From the NCBI GenBank assembly GCA_024343425.1, contig BRLC01000009.1, positions 98,108 through 162,107 of the forward strand: DNA of 64,000 nt, in the 5' to 3' direction. Both the position numbers and the translations under genes were made by a program. Of the stretch, positions 34,789 through 43,455 are shown one piece after another. This DNA comes from Rhizobiaceae bacterium MnEN-MB40S (GTDB lineage: Bacteria; Pseudomonadota; Alphaproteobacteria; Rhizobiales; Rhizobiaceae). Positions within the stretch are counted from its first letter, which is position 1; the number at the start of each line of letters is the position of its first letter. The notes beneath the pieces are model-generated. The model was not told the DNA's origin, made no database searches, and worked only from the letters and a program-made list of their open reading frames with translations.

Positions 34789-35368
34789 GCTTTGGCCAGC
34801 GACCGACTTGGACAAACGCGCTGGTCGGGTACCTGCTCCGGATCGCAAGTTCCTTCTCCTGCACGGATGCGGGCAAGCTGGATGCTTCACCCAGATAGCC
34901 GATGGCGAATGCCGTCACCGGCAACAGGTCAGGCGGGATACCGAGTAATGCACTTGCTTGGGCGGGATCGAACCCGGCCATCTGATGAATGTGGAGACCT
35001 AGGGCGCACGCCTGGAACGTCATGTGTGCAGCCGCCTGGCCGAGATCGTAGCGGGCATGGGGGTTCGGACTGCCATCCGGCTTGGCGGGGCGTTCGAGCG
35101 CCAGCCCGAGAAGGGCGGCGTTGCGCGCCCAAAGCAAGTTTGATTCCTTGAGGCACCCGCAGAGCACCTCAAAATCTGACGTTCCTCGCTCGGCGAAGAC
35201 AAAGGCCCAAGGTTGCAGGTTGTTGGCTGACGGCGACCAGCGCGCGGCCTCGAATATCGAATTGATGGTGTCGGTGTCGAGCAGTCGGGCACTAAAGGCG
35301 CGTGGGCTCCATCTGGAAGCCAACATTGGATGTATCGGATGATCGGTTCTTGCGGTTTTGTCCTGCAT
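34778..35368 (-). CDS. Nitroreductase-family flavoprotein
   Basis: 196 residues. RWSPRAFSARLLDTDTINSIFEAARWSPSANNLQPWAFVFA is the FMN-binding N-terminal signature (RxSxR..., S-A-x-N-x-Q-P-W), and DLGQAAAHMTFQACALGLHIHQMAGFDPAQA the core helix. It is an NAD(P)H-dependent reductase of nitro- or quinone-type compounds; substrate unknown. ATG at 35368 has GGAG upstream at a long spacing. It is divergent from a LysR gene (99 bp). It is part of cargo between trbB and the traG-linked CopG gene. Confidence 0.85.
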   Translation of the reverse strand: MQDKTARTDHPIHPMLASRWSPRAFSARLLDTDTINSIFEAARWSPSANNLQPWAFVFAERGTSDFEVLCGCLKESNLLWARNAALLGLALERPAKPDGSPNPHARYDLGQAAAHMTFQACALGLHIHQMAGFDPAQASALLGIPPDLLPVTAFAIGYLGEASSLPASVQEKELAIRSRYPTSAFVQVGRWPKHVD

Positions 35369-35467
35369 GGTGGGCGTGTCTCCTGTTTTAGAAGCCTTGC
35401 CACCCTTGCCATTTCGGTTACAGCGCGTAGTTTTCGATATGGTGTGCGAAAAACTCACAGGATAGCC

Positions 35468-36373
35468 GTGTTGCCTCGAAAACTACCGTCCCTCAATACC
35501 GTCAAAGTTTTTGAAGCGGTGGTGCGCCACGGCACGACAGTCGGCGCGGCCGCTGAGATCGGCGTCACGCATGGGGCCACCAGCCGCCAGATTCAGCAAC
35601 TGGAAGACTGGATCGGGCGGCCCTTATTCAAGCGCGAAATGGGAAGGCTTGTTGTTACCGACGCGGGCGCAGCCTATGCGGAGATTGTCGGGCGGGCTTT
35701 GGACCTACTAAATGACGGGACGCAAGCTCTACTGGAAGTGAGCGACAACGTTGTGCGCGTCACCACCACTGCATCTTTTGCATCGGAGTGGCTGATGCCA
35801 CGCTTGTCGGATTTCCAATCGCGGCATCAGCACGTTGAAATCTGGGTGGAAGAAGGCAAGGAGATCGTCAATCCTCGTTCTGGTGGCTGCGACCTCGCCA
35901 TTCGTATGGGTTTTGGGGAATGGCCGGGAGTGCATGTCGAGCCGCTTATGGGCGACAGGCTTTTTCCCGTCTGCTCGCCTGAGATCGCCATACAGCTCAG
36001 ATACCCTAGGAATCTTGGCAAATTTTCCCTCCTTCATGATGACGATCCGCACGCTCAATGGAGCAGGTGGCTGTCACAGGTTGGCATTGAGATGACCCCC
36101 GCAAATGCAAAGCTGTTCGATCGAGGCGCCCGCTTTGCCAGCTCATCCTTGCTCCTACGTGCGGCCTCAGCGGGACAAGGCGTTGCTCTCGCTCGCGAGC
36201 GCTTGGCGGAAAGCTGGTTGGAGAGCGGAAAGCTCGTGCGCCCATTTCCAGCATCGGTGAAGATGGAAAACGCCTACTGGCTTGTCACGCGACACGGCAT
36301 AGAGCCTCGCCGCCCGTTGCGCATCTTCATGGCTTGGCTAAGACAGCAGGTCGGACCGTCGCGCACTTCCTGA
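35468..36373 (+). CDS. LysR-family regulator divergent from nitroreductase
   Basis: 301 residues of the GcvA-like type: LPSLNTVKVFEAVVRHGTTVGAAAEIGVTHGATSRQIQQLEDWIGRPLFKRE is the winged helix, followed by the effector domain (VVRVTTTASFASEWLMPRLSDFQ). GTG at 35468 is the likely start, with AGGA 5 nt upstream; a TTG follows directly. Divergence from the nitroreductase gene suggests that it controls it, as is common for LysR-oxidoreductase pairs. Confidence 0.86.
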   Translation: MLPRKLPSLNTVKVFEAVVRHGTTVGAAAEIGVTHGATSRQIQQLEDWIGRPLFKREMGRLVVTDAGAAYAEIVGRALDLLNDGTQALLEVSDNVVRVTTTASFASEWLMPRLSDFQSRHQHVEIWVEEGKEIVNPRSGGCDLAIRMGFGEWPGVHVEPLMGDRLFPVCSPEIAIQLRYPRNLGKFSLLHDDDPHAQWSRWLSQVGIEMTPANAKLFDRGARFASSSLLLRAASAGQGVALARERLAESWLESGKLVRPFPASVKMENAYWLVTRHGIEPRRPLRIFMAWLRQQVGPSRTS

Positions 36374-36467
36374 TTTTAGGAGGTTGCTAAATTCGCAGTC
36401 AGAATTCGCGCTTCATCGGGGAGTTTCGCGACGAGACGTGACCTACAAATATGTAAGACTTTCAATG

Positions 36468-36905
36468 CTATGCCGGGTTGGTCATCCCTGATTCAGGACG
36501 TTCGCCCGCAACGTCATCCGGAATTTCGCGCAGGAAGCTCTGTCCCTTCTGAAGACGCATGCCGAGGGTTTCTATGAAGCCTTCGTAACGTTCCCGACCT
36601 TTGATCTGTGCGGTGGCTTGCGCGTCGCTCGGCAAGGGCGGCGTTATGGTGAGCCAAAAACGAACGAATAGCGCCACGGTCTCTGCGGTGACGCCGAGGT
36701 CGCGTTCCAGGCGCTGGACCTGTCGGGACAGTCGATCCATGCGGCGGGTGAATGCGGCCTCGCGTTGATCGGCATGGTCGGGTGAGAGGAACGAGGCGAT
36801 CGCGGCCTCAACGATGGCTGATCGCGAGATGTTCTTGCGGTCAGAGAGATCCTTGATTTTCTCGATCATCTCGGCGGGCAGGGTCAGGTTCAGACGGTCA
36901 CGCAT
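36468..36905 (-). CDS. CopG/ribbon-helix-helix protein linked to traG
   Basis: 145 residues. The N-terminal RLNLTLPAEMIEKIKDLSDRKNISRSAIVEAAIASFL is a ribbon-helix-helix DNA-binding domain; a predicted coiled coil follows (RRMDRLSRQVQRLERDLGV). It lies 2 nt after traG on the same strand and is standard in this position in Trb-type ICEs, where it may control the tra/trb operon or assist the coupling protein. The function is inferred from context. Confidence 0.83.
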   Translation of the reverse strand: MRDRLNLTLPAEMIEKIKDLSDRKNISRSAIVEAAIASFLSPDHADQREAAFTRRMDRLSRQVQRLERDLGVTAETVALFVRFWLTITPPLPSDAQATAQIKGRERYEGFIETLGMRLQKGQSFLREIPDDVAGERPESGMTNPA

Positions 36906-36907
36906 GG

Positions 36908-38899
36908 TTAGAGATCCATATTGTCATTGGGGTCCATGGCAATCTGCCGGGCGGCGCCGCGCATCTGTCGGCGCAGAACCTGTCTCTGGCGGGCCGCATC
37001 TTCGGGTTCGTCATCAAGCAGAACCGTGAACTCCTCGCTCGGCTTCGGCTCCGTCGTTTCTTTGGCGATGGCGACGTGATCGGGCAGTTCGGGCTCGCGG
37101 CGCAGTCCACTGTTGGCGGCATCTTTTTCCGCCTTCTGTATTTCCGCCAGCAGGGCGGCGTCGGGCGCCTGTGGCTCCAGCGCCGCCCAGGCGTCTTTCC
37201 GCGTCGTTCGTCTGGTCCTGGCCGGATCGGGGGGCGGCAATACGCGCTCGTTGAAACGCTTGTCCTCGAAGTAGCGCGCCTTGTTGGCCCGGATCGGCGG
37301 GGTGGCGGCGAGCATGACGATTTCATCGTTGGGTGGGAGCTGCATGATCTCGCCCGGCGTTAGCAGTGGACGCGCGGTCTCGGAGCGCGAGACCATCAGA
37401 TGGCCGAGCCAGGGCGAGAGACGATGGCCGGCATAGTTCTTCATCGCCTTCATCTCGGTGGCGGTGCCGAGCGCGTCGGAGACGCGCTTGGCGGTGCGTT
37501 CGTCGTTGGTGGCGAAGCTCACGCGCACATGGCAGTTGTCGAGGATCGAGTTATTGGCGCCGTAGGCCTTCTCGATCTGATTGAGCGACTGGGCGATGAG
37601 GAAGGCCTTCATGCCGTAGCCGGCCATGAAGGCGAGTGCGCTCTCGAAGAAGTCGAGGCGGCCGAGGGCCGGAAACTCGTCGAGCATCATCAGCACGCGA
37701 TGACGGCGGCTCTTGGTGTGCAGGTCTTCCGTGAGACGCCGGCCGATCTGGTTGAGCACGAGCCGGATCAGCGGTTTGGTGCGCGAAATATCCGAAGGTG
37801 GCACGACGAGGTAGAGTGTCGCCGGCTGCTGATCCTCAATCAGATCCGCAATGCGCCAGTCGCAGCGCCGGGTCACCTCGGCGACGACGGGATCGCGATA
37901 GAGGCCGAGGAGCGACATGGCGGTCGAGAGCACGCCGGAGCGTTCGTTGTCGGATTTGTTCAAGAGCTCGCGCGCCGTCGAGGCGATGACCGGGTGCGGA
38001 CCGGCTTCGCCCAGATGCGGCGTGGTCATCATTGCCGCCAGCGTCGTCTCGATCGGGCGCTTTGGGTCGGACAGGAACCCGGCGACGCCGGCGAGTGTCT
38101 TGTCCTTCTCGACATAGAGGACGTGCAGGATCGCACCGACCAGCAGGGAATGGCTGGTCTTCTCCCAGTGATTGCGCTTCTCCAGCGAACCTTCGGGATC
38201 GACGAGCACGTCGGCGACGTTCTGGGCGTCGCGCACCTCCCACTCGCCGCGGCGCACCTCGAGCAGCGGATTGTAGGCGGCGGATGTCCGGTTGGTCGGA
38301 TCGAAGAGCAGCACGCGGCCGTGCTTCGAGCGGAAGCCGGCGGTGAGCTGCCAGTTCTCGCCCTTGATATCGTGAACGACGACGGAGCCGGGCCAGGTCA
38401 ACAGGGTAGGAACGACAAGGCCGACGCCCTTACCGGATCTGGTCGGCGCGAAGCACAACACATGCTCCGGCCCATCGTGGCGGAGATAGTCTTGATCGAG
38501 CTTGCCGAGCACCACGCCATCGGGATTGAGCAGGCCCGCGGCCTTGACCTCCTGCGGCCTTGCCCAGCGGGCCGAACCATAGGTCGCAATGTTCTTCGCC
38601 TCACGAGCCCGCCAGACGGACATGCCGATGGCGACGGTGATGGCGATGAAGCCACCGGACGCGGCGATCATTCCGCCCTTGGCGAAGATGCCGGGGGCAT
38701 AGGCGTCGAAGAAGTACCACCACCAGAAGATGGCGGGCGGGTAGTAGATCGGCGTGCCGCCAAGCACGAACCAGGGGGTGCCGAGCTGCGCCTGAAAGCC
38801 GAGGTTCCAGGCGACGTATTGGGTCGCGCCCCATGTCGTGAACAGCACGATCAGGAAGACAGTGAGGATCTGACCCCAGAGTATTTTGGTCGCGGACAT
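36908..38899 (-). CDS. traG: TraG/VirD4-type coupling protein
   Basis: 663 residues with two N-terminal membrane helices (ILTVFLIVLFTTWGATQYVAW; GGFIAITVAIGMSVWRA), Walker A FAPTRSGKGVGLVVPTLL and Walker B RVLMMLDEFPALGRL. It brings the relaxase-DNA complex to the Trb channel. ATG at 38899 is preceded by AAGGA; the frame extends upstream without similarity. It is followed by the CopG-like gene and preceded by the relaxase gene (31 nt). Confidence 0.95.
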   Translation of the reverse strand: MSATKILWGQILTVFLIVLFTTWGATQYVAWNLGFQAQLGTPWFVLGGTPIYYPPAIFWWWYFFDAYAPGIFAKGGMIAASGGFIAITVAIGMSVWRAREAKNIATYGSARWARPQEVKAAGLLNPDGVVLGKLDQDYLRHDGPEHVLCFAPTRSGKGVGLVVPTLLTWPGSVVVHDIKGENWQLTAGFRSKHGRVLLFDPTNRTSAAYNPLLEVRRGEWEVRDAQNVADVLVDPEGSLEKRNHWEKTSHSLLVGAILHVLYVEKDKTLAGVAGFLSDPKRPIETTLAAMMTTPHLGEAGPHPVIASTARELLNKSDNERSGVLSTAMSLLGLYRDPVVAEVTRRCDWRIADLIEDQQPATLYLVVPPSDISRTKPLIRLVLNQIGRRLTEDLHTKSRRHRVLMMLDEFPALGRLDFFESALAFMAGYGMKAFLIAQSLNQIEKAYGANNSILDNCHVRVSFATNDERTAKRVSDALGTATEMKAMKNYAGHRLSPWLGHLMVSRSETARPLLTPGEIMQLPPNDEIVMLAATPPIRANKARYFEDKRFNERVLPPPDPARTRRTTRKDAWAALEPQAPDAALLAEIQKAEKDAANSGLRREPELPDHVAIAKETTEPKPSEEFTVLLDDEPEDAARQRQVLRRQMRGAARQIAMDPNDNMDL

Positions 38900-38930
38900 T
38901 ATCAGGGTCCTTTCTTGTTGATAGTGATGA

Positions 38931-40709
38931 TCACAGGCCAAGCCCCCGCTGCCGGCCGAGGCTCCATTCAATGCCGCCGCCAGATTTGGCGACGCCGGCG
39001 ATGTGCTGGCCGAGTTTCTTTTCGAGGGGCGGGGTCCAGGGCACGAGTTGGAAGCCGAGGCCCCCATCTGGCCCAATACCTTCGATCATCGCGAAGCGGC
39101 CGGAAGCCAGCGTGACGCGCTGGCGATAGAGACCGGCGACATGCTCGCCGGCCTGCGCCTTCTGGAAAGGAAGACCGGTCTCCGCCTGAAGCTTGGCGCC
39201 GACTGCATCGAGCTCACGCTGGCGCAGGGTGTTGAGGAGATCGCGCTGCAGGATGATGCGCTGGCCCTGCCGACGGGCGAGACCTACTTCAGCCAGATGC
39301 TCGGCGCGCGCCTTCATGGCTTCACGCACCTCGGCGCCGAAGCCGCCAGAAGACATCGGCATCGCCTCGCGTTCGACAAGGCGATGATCGAGCCATGTCG
39401 CACCGGGCGCTGTAACCTGCCGGTTGAGATCGAAGTCGGACCGGGTGGCAAGCACGAGCGTCGAGCGCTTGTCGTCCTCACCGCCGAAGCGGCGCACCTC
39501 GACGATGCCGCCGATCGGCGGGGAATGCGCGAAGGCCTCGATGCCGCGGAAGCGGACGTGATGGGCGCGGCCGTCCGTGCCATCGATCACAGCATAGGCC
39601 TCGCCGGTCAGCTCATCGTGCAGGCCGCGATCAACAAGGCGGCCGATGATGGGAGAGCCTGCGCCGCCGCTATCGATCACATAGTCGCTGAAGCCGCGGT
39701 CCAGTCCGCGTTCGGTGAAAGCGCGGTGCATGGTCTTGATGATGTCGCCGCGCATGCCGAGATCGCGTAGCGTGCGTTCGGCTTGGAGCCCGACGGTCCA
39801 TTCGCCGGTAGCGCCTTGTGCAGCCAGCTCCATCTTTTCGAGATGCTGGAGGCGGCCGACCATCAGGCGACGCAGCGACGGATCGGCCTTGCCGCTGGCC
39901 TCGGGCCGCAGGTCGATGAAGCCTGTCTCGTCGGCGGCGATGCGAATCTCGACATCGAGGCGCGTCCAGCGTTCGGCCGTGACTTCCTTCTCCAGCGCGT
40001 TGCGGATTTCATGCTCGGGCTTGGGACCGAGTTCGAGCGAGACCAGATCCTCGGCACGCGAGCGCAGGCCGCGGCTGATATAGTCGCGCGAGATCACCAG
40101 ATCGGCGCCGGTCTGATCGACGCCGCGCACCAGCAGATGAACATGCGGATTGTCGGTGTTCCAATGATCGACGGCTACCCAGTCGAGTTTGGTGTCGAGA
40201 TCGGATTCCATCTGGCGGGCGAGATCGCGGGTGAACTCACGCAGATCGGTCATGTCGCCGGCGTCTTCGGGCGAGACGATGATGCGGAAGTGGTGCCGGT
40301 CATCCTTGCAGCGATCGGCGAAGGCGAGATCGTCGGCGCGTTCGCTAGCCGCATCGAACATCACGCCATTCTCTCCATCCCGGCTGACGCCCTCGCGCTT
40401 GAGGTAGGAGAGGTGGGCCGACATCGGCGCGGAGCGGAATGACTTACCCTGGTGGCGGACGATGCGGGCTTTCACCACGACGCGGCGTAAGGAACTGAAC
40501 AGGCGAGTGCGGCTGAAGGCGCCGCGGCCACGGCCGAAGGTTGAGCGGCCATAGCCGGAGGCGCGCTTGCCGGATGCGGAGGGCAGGGCGACATGCCCGG
40601 CTTTCTTGGCAGCGCGCAGGACCTGGTTGATGAACCTCTTTGGCTTTCCGGCGCGAGTGCTTTTGATGCGCCCAGGGCGGACGCGGAATTCGCTGTCGCG
40701 CTCGCTCAT
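38931..40709 (-). CDS. rlxS: RlxS/VirD2-like relaxase (DUF3363 family)
   Basis: 592 residues. A basic N-terminal tail precedes the relaxase core. The histidine motif NPHVHLLVRG (near residue 170) would hold the metal, and HFRIIVSPEDAGDMTDLREFTRDL is family-typical; a conserved YISRGLRSRAEDLVSLELG block follows. The C-terminal half is the DUF3363 region. It nicks oriT and leads the single strand into the recipient. The intergenic region upstream carries nested inverted repeats suited to be oriT. The exact nucleophilic tyrosine cannot be named with certainty. Confidence 0.9.
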   Translation of the reverse strand: MSERDSEFRVRPGRIKSTRAGKPKRFINQVLRAAKKAGHVALPSASGKRASGYGRSTFGRGRGAFSRTRLFSSLRRVVVKARIVRHQGKSFRSAPMSAHLSYLKREGVSRDGENGVMFDAASERADDLAFADRCKDDRHHFRIIVSPEDAGDMTDLREFTRDLARQMESDLDTKLDWVAVDHWNTDNPHVHLLVRGVDQTGADLVISRDYISRGLRSRAEDLVSLELGPKPEHEIRNALEKEVTAERWTRLDVEIRIAADETGFIDLRPEASGKADPSLRRLMVGRLQHLEKMELAAQGATGEWTVGLQAERTLRDLGMRGDIIKTMHRAFTERGLDRGFSDYVIDSGGAGSPIIGRLVDRGLHDELTGEAYAVIDGTDGRAHHVRFRGIEAFAHSPPIGGIVEVRRFGGEDDKRSTLVLATRSDFDLNRQVTAPGATWLDHRLVEREAMPMSSGGFGAEVREAMKARAEHLAEVGLARRQGQRIILQRDLLNTLRQRELDAVGAKLQAETGLPFQKAQAGEHVAGLYRQRVTLASGRFAMIEGIGPDGGLGFQLVPWTPPLEKKLGQHIAGVAKSGGGIEWSLGRQRGLGL

Positions 40710-40776
40710 CTGACAGTCCCCCGATGCCGGAAATCAGGCCCGTGCATGCCGGGGCATTGAAATCGCTTAGAAAAAA

Positions 40777-40846
40777 CGTGCAGCATGCACGCGACCGACC
40801 GCCATGCACGCCAAAACGCCAGTCTCGTCAGAGACTTGCAGCGTTT
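40777..40846. other. oriT: Candidate oriT with nested inverted repeats
   Basis: Upstream of the relaxase start: CGTGCA-GCA-TGCACG at 40777-40791, and a nested repeat AAACGC (40814-40819), AGTCTC (40821-40826), GAGACT (40831-40836), GCGTTT (40841-40846). CATGCACG is repeated at 40784-40791 and 40803-40810, with an inverted copy near 40741. Relaxase-proximal inverted repeats of this kind are the usual oriT layout; the nick site cannot be read from sequence alone. Confidence 0.45.
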
Positions 40847-40956
40847 CGGGCATGGGCTTTTATCTCGCCGTCCTGCTGTCGTTGCTCTCTGCTCCTCCAT
40901 CCTTCCCGCATAGCATTCTCCAGACCACGCCATGCCGCGCCATGCTGCGAACACCC

Positions 40957-41742
40957 TCATGGCTGGTCTCCTTCCCCGGCACGGGCGATGAAGAGGCCGC
41001 CGGATTGCGGAGCAATGGCGGTTTCGTCGCGCTGCGAATCCGTAGTCGAGGTGTCGTCGGACTGCATGGTGGGTGTCGGTTGGGCCGCATCCGGATTGCG
41101 CGCGGATGGCGTCACGAAGAGCGGCGCACGACGCCAGGCATTGGGATCGACGGCAACGACGGCGGTGTTTCCCGGTTGGCCGGGCGTCACGTTTCCGACG
41201 CCGATCATCGGCGCGAGCGTGGCGACATAGGCGTGGGTTTCGGCCGGGAGAGGACGGCCCGCGAGGTATTCCTCGTAACGTCCGGGGCCGGCATTATAGG
41301 TCGCGAGGAAGCCCGGCGAGCCGTAGAGATCGTACATCTCGCGCAGATACGCCGTGCCCGCGAGAATGTTGTCGCGCGGATCGAAGGGGTCACGGCCAAG
41401 GCGATGACGGATGCGCAAGTCGGCCCAGGTATCGGGCATGACCTGCATCAGGCCCATCGCCCCGGCCGACGACACGGCGCGGATATCATCGGCGCTTTCC
41501 ACACGGCGCACTGCCCTGATCCAGTGCTCGGGGATGCCGAAGCGCTGCGAGGCTTCCGTCACGAAGGCGGCATGGGGATCGCGCGGCGGTTGCTCGGCAG
41601 ACGGCGCGCTCTGCGCCAGAACGGCGAGCGGCGGCGCGGCGGTGAAGGTGAGGCCGGAAAGGAGAAGGAGGATGATGCGCCGGGCAGCGCGAAGTCGCCC
41701 GGCTGACATCGGTGATGCGGGGTTCGCACGAACGATCCGCAT
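40957..41742 (-). CDS. Lytic transglycosylase of the transfer module
   Basis: 261 residues with a signal peptide (IILLLLSGLTFTAAPPLAVLA) and an SLT domain: HWIRAVRRVESADDIRAVSSAGAMGLMQVMPDTWADL holds the catalytic Glu (RVES), and YLREMYDLYGSPGFLATYNAGPGRYEEYLAG is the typical later block. A Pro/Ser/Thr-rich tail follows. It opens peptidoglycan locally for assembly of the mating channel (VirB1-like role). It lies between oriT and the DUF736 gene. Confidence 0.9.
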   Translation of the reverse strand: MRIVRANPASPMSAGRLRAARRIILLLLSGLTFTAAPPLAVLAQSAPSAEQPPRDPHAAFVTEASQRFGIPEHWIRAVRRVESADDIRAVSSAGAMGLMQVMPDTWADLRIRHRLGRDPFDPRDNILAGTAYLREMYDLYGSPGFLATYNAGPGRYEEYLAGRPLPAETHAYVATLAPMIGVGNVTPGQPGNTAVVAVDPNAWRRAPLFVTPSARNPDAAQPTPTMQSDDTSTTDSQRDETAIAPQSGGLFIARAGEGDQP

Positions 41743-41745
41743 GAC

Positions 41746-42084
41746 CTATTCCTGTTCGCCGCGCTTCTGCGGGCGGCTCCAGTGCAGCGACCATGACGTC
41801 GCGTCCGCGCCGTTCTGGAACAGGCGGGCGCGGACCGGCTGCGGGAAGCTGGGGGCGTCGATCGTCAGCGACAGATACTCGCCGGCCTTCTCGCTGGACT
41901 CGATCCAGGCGGCACCGATCTCGGGTCCATTGTCATCCGCGCCGAGATGGACGCGATAGTTGGGCGCATTCTCGGCCTCGGATGGTTCGACTGGAACGAT
42001 GCTGACTTCGCACTGGATTGCGACGGTATGGATGCGGCCGATGAAGCCGGTTTTCTCGCGGGTGAATTCGCCGATCTGTGGCAT
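41746..42084 (-). CDS. DUF736 protein
   Basis: 112 residues; MPQIGEFTREKTGFIGRIHTVAIQCEVSIVPVEPSEAENAPNYRVH is the DUF736 signature, with WIESSEKAGEYLSLTIDAPSF following. DUF736 proteins are conserved between the lytic transglycosylase and traF in alphaproteobacterial ICEs; their role is unknown. AAGGA precedes the ATG at 42084. Confidence 0.9.
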   Translation of the reverse strand: MPQIGEFTREKTGFIGRIHTVAIQCEVSIVPVEPSEAENAPNYRVHLGADDNGPEIGAAWIESSEKAGEYLSLTIDAPSFPQPVRARLFQNGADATSWSLHWSRPQKRGEQE

Positions 42085-42152
42085 GGCAGATTCCTTTCTG
42101 GTTGCGGTGAAGAGGGAGGCGGCGAGCGGTGCGCCCGCCGGAGGCAGGGCGC

Positions 42153-42698
42153 TCACCGCGTTGGCGCCCGCCATTCGAAGCGGCCTTCGCTGTCCTCGTC
42201 GGTCCACAAGGGAACCGCGCGGCCGATGACCGAACTGATAGGGATCGGGCCGAAATAGCGCCCGTCGAGACTGTCGGGGACGTCCCAGTTCATCAGGAAG
42301 ACATCGCCCTTGGCGACGACGCGGCAGCCCTGCCAGTCGGGCAGCGGCCGGCCGGCGCGGTCGCGCTCGAGTGCCATTCCCATCTCCACGCTGTCGACGG
42401 TGATCAGGAGGCCGGAGCGGCAGACGGTCTGTCCGGGAAGGCCGAGCACGCGCTTCAGGAGCGGCGTGTCGCGCGGCAGATATCCGCCATCGGCGAGGAA
42501 GCTAGCGATGGGTTCGGGCGCATCGACCGCGACCAGATCGGTGACCTCCAGACGGCCCGCAGGTTCGACGGCGTAGAGGCCGATCGGCGTGCTGGCCGAG
42601 GCGTTCCAGATCAGTTTGGTCGGGGTGTCGACCCATGCGGAAACGGCAATGACGTTCGCGGCAACCAGGGTCGCCATCGCCCATTTGAGATCGATCAT
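42153..42698 (-). CDS. traF: TraF, S26-family pilin-processing peptidase
   Basis: 181 residues with an N-terminal membrane helix (MATLVAANVIAVSAWV). NASASTPIGLYAV contains the catalytic Ser (SxPxG) and TPLLKRVLGLPGQTV the catalytic Lys region of S26 peptidases; GPIPISSVIGRAVPLW is the C-terminal block. TraF cleaves and may cyclise the TrbC pilin. It overlaps the DUF2840 gene by 4 nt (ATGA). Confidence 0.92.
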   Translation of the reverse strand: MIDLKWAMATLVAANVIAVSAWVDTPTKLIWNASASTPIGLYAVEPAGRLEVTDLVAVDAPEPIASFLADGGYLPRDTPLLKRVLGLPGQTVCRSGLLITVDSVEMGMALERDRAGRPLPDWQGCRVVAKGDVFLMNWDVPDSLDGRYFGPIPISSVIGRAVPLWTDEDSEGRFEWRAPTR

Positions 42699-43216
42699 GG
42701 CGCGATCCTCCGGCGCTTGAGCCACGCCTGATGCTGCGCGCGCGTGTATCCGCGCGGCTCGTTGCCGGCGGTCAGACGGTTGTGAACATGCCGCCAGTAG
42801 TCGGGCGCGGCGTCGGCGGGATCGAGCGTCATCGCCTCGATGGCATCGACGAGCTGAAGCACGCGCTCGACCTTGGGCCAGCTCTCGATCTTGAGCAGGA
42901 TGTCGCCACCGGGGCGCACGAAGGGGAGCGTCTGATAGGCCTCGCCGGGTTCGACCGCGCGCACGATGTCGATGCGCGAGATGATCGTGCCGAAGTCGTT
43001 GGAGGCCCAGCGGACGAAGCCGAAGACCGTGTCCGGCTGGAAGGACAGGACGCGGCGGCGGCGGTCGAGGATGGTTTCCTGTGCGTGTTCACCGAACCTG
43101 ATCCAGTATTCGATCTGCTTCTCGACCCATGTGAGCTCGACATTGGTGAGACGGTCGGATGGTGCTGACGACGGCATCGGGCCGCCGCGCATGCGGGGTG
43201 CCGCGGTGCCGGTCAT
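42695..43216 (-). CDS. DUF2840 protein
   Basis: 173 residues; LTNVELTWVEKQIEYWIRFGEHAQETILDRRRRVLSFQPD and GFVRWASNDFGTIISRIDIVRA are DUF2840 signatures. The protein is restricted to such mobile elements and of unknown function. ATG at 43216 has AGGAGA upstream and overlaps the preceding stop (ATGA). It is part of the coupled chain ParA-to-TraF. Confidence 0.9.
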   Translation of the reverse strand: MTGTAAPRMRGGPMPSSAPSDRLTNVELTWVEKQIEYWIRFGEHAQETILDRRRRVLSFQPDTVFGFVRWASNDFGTIISRIDIVRAVEPGEAYQTLPFVRPGGDILLKIESWPKVERVLQLVDAIEAMTLDPADAAPDYWRHVHNRLTAGNEPRGYTRAQHQAWLKRRRIAP

Positions 43217-43455
43217 GAAGGGTCTCCTGACGTTTGGGGGAATTCGCGCGCGAGCAGGTCGCGCAGCATGTCGGCGACGGTGACGCCGCGCTGGAAGGCG
43301 GCGATCTTGATGCGGCCGCGCAGGTCGGGCGTGACGTCGATCGTCAGCCGCGCGGTGAAACCCGCGCCGGACGACGGCTGTTCGGCGGCCTTGATCCAGC
43401 CGTCGGGATCGGTCGGGCGGGCGGCGAAGCCGCGCTTGTGGGGCGGTTTCGTCAC
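43213..43455 (-). CDS. Ribbon-helix-helix protein
   Basis: 80 residues. FTARLTIDVTPDLRGRIKIAAFQRGVTVADMLRDLLAREFP is a ribbon-helix-helix fold like those of plasmid partition or antitoxin regulators. It may bind DNA as a partner of ParA (centromere-binding) or as an operon repressor. It overlaps the methyltransferase gene and DUF2840 by 4 nt on each side. Confidence 0.8.
   Translation of the reverse strand: MTKPPHKRGFAARPTDPDGWIKAAEQPSSGAGFTARLTIDVTPDLRGRIKIAAFQRGVTVADMLRDLLAREFPQTSGDPS

Noticed and set aside
37400..39115. 571-codon plus-strand open frame opposite traG
   Set aside because: Composition-driven shadow of a strongly conserved gene; no family resemblance.
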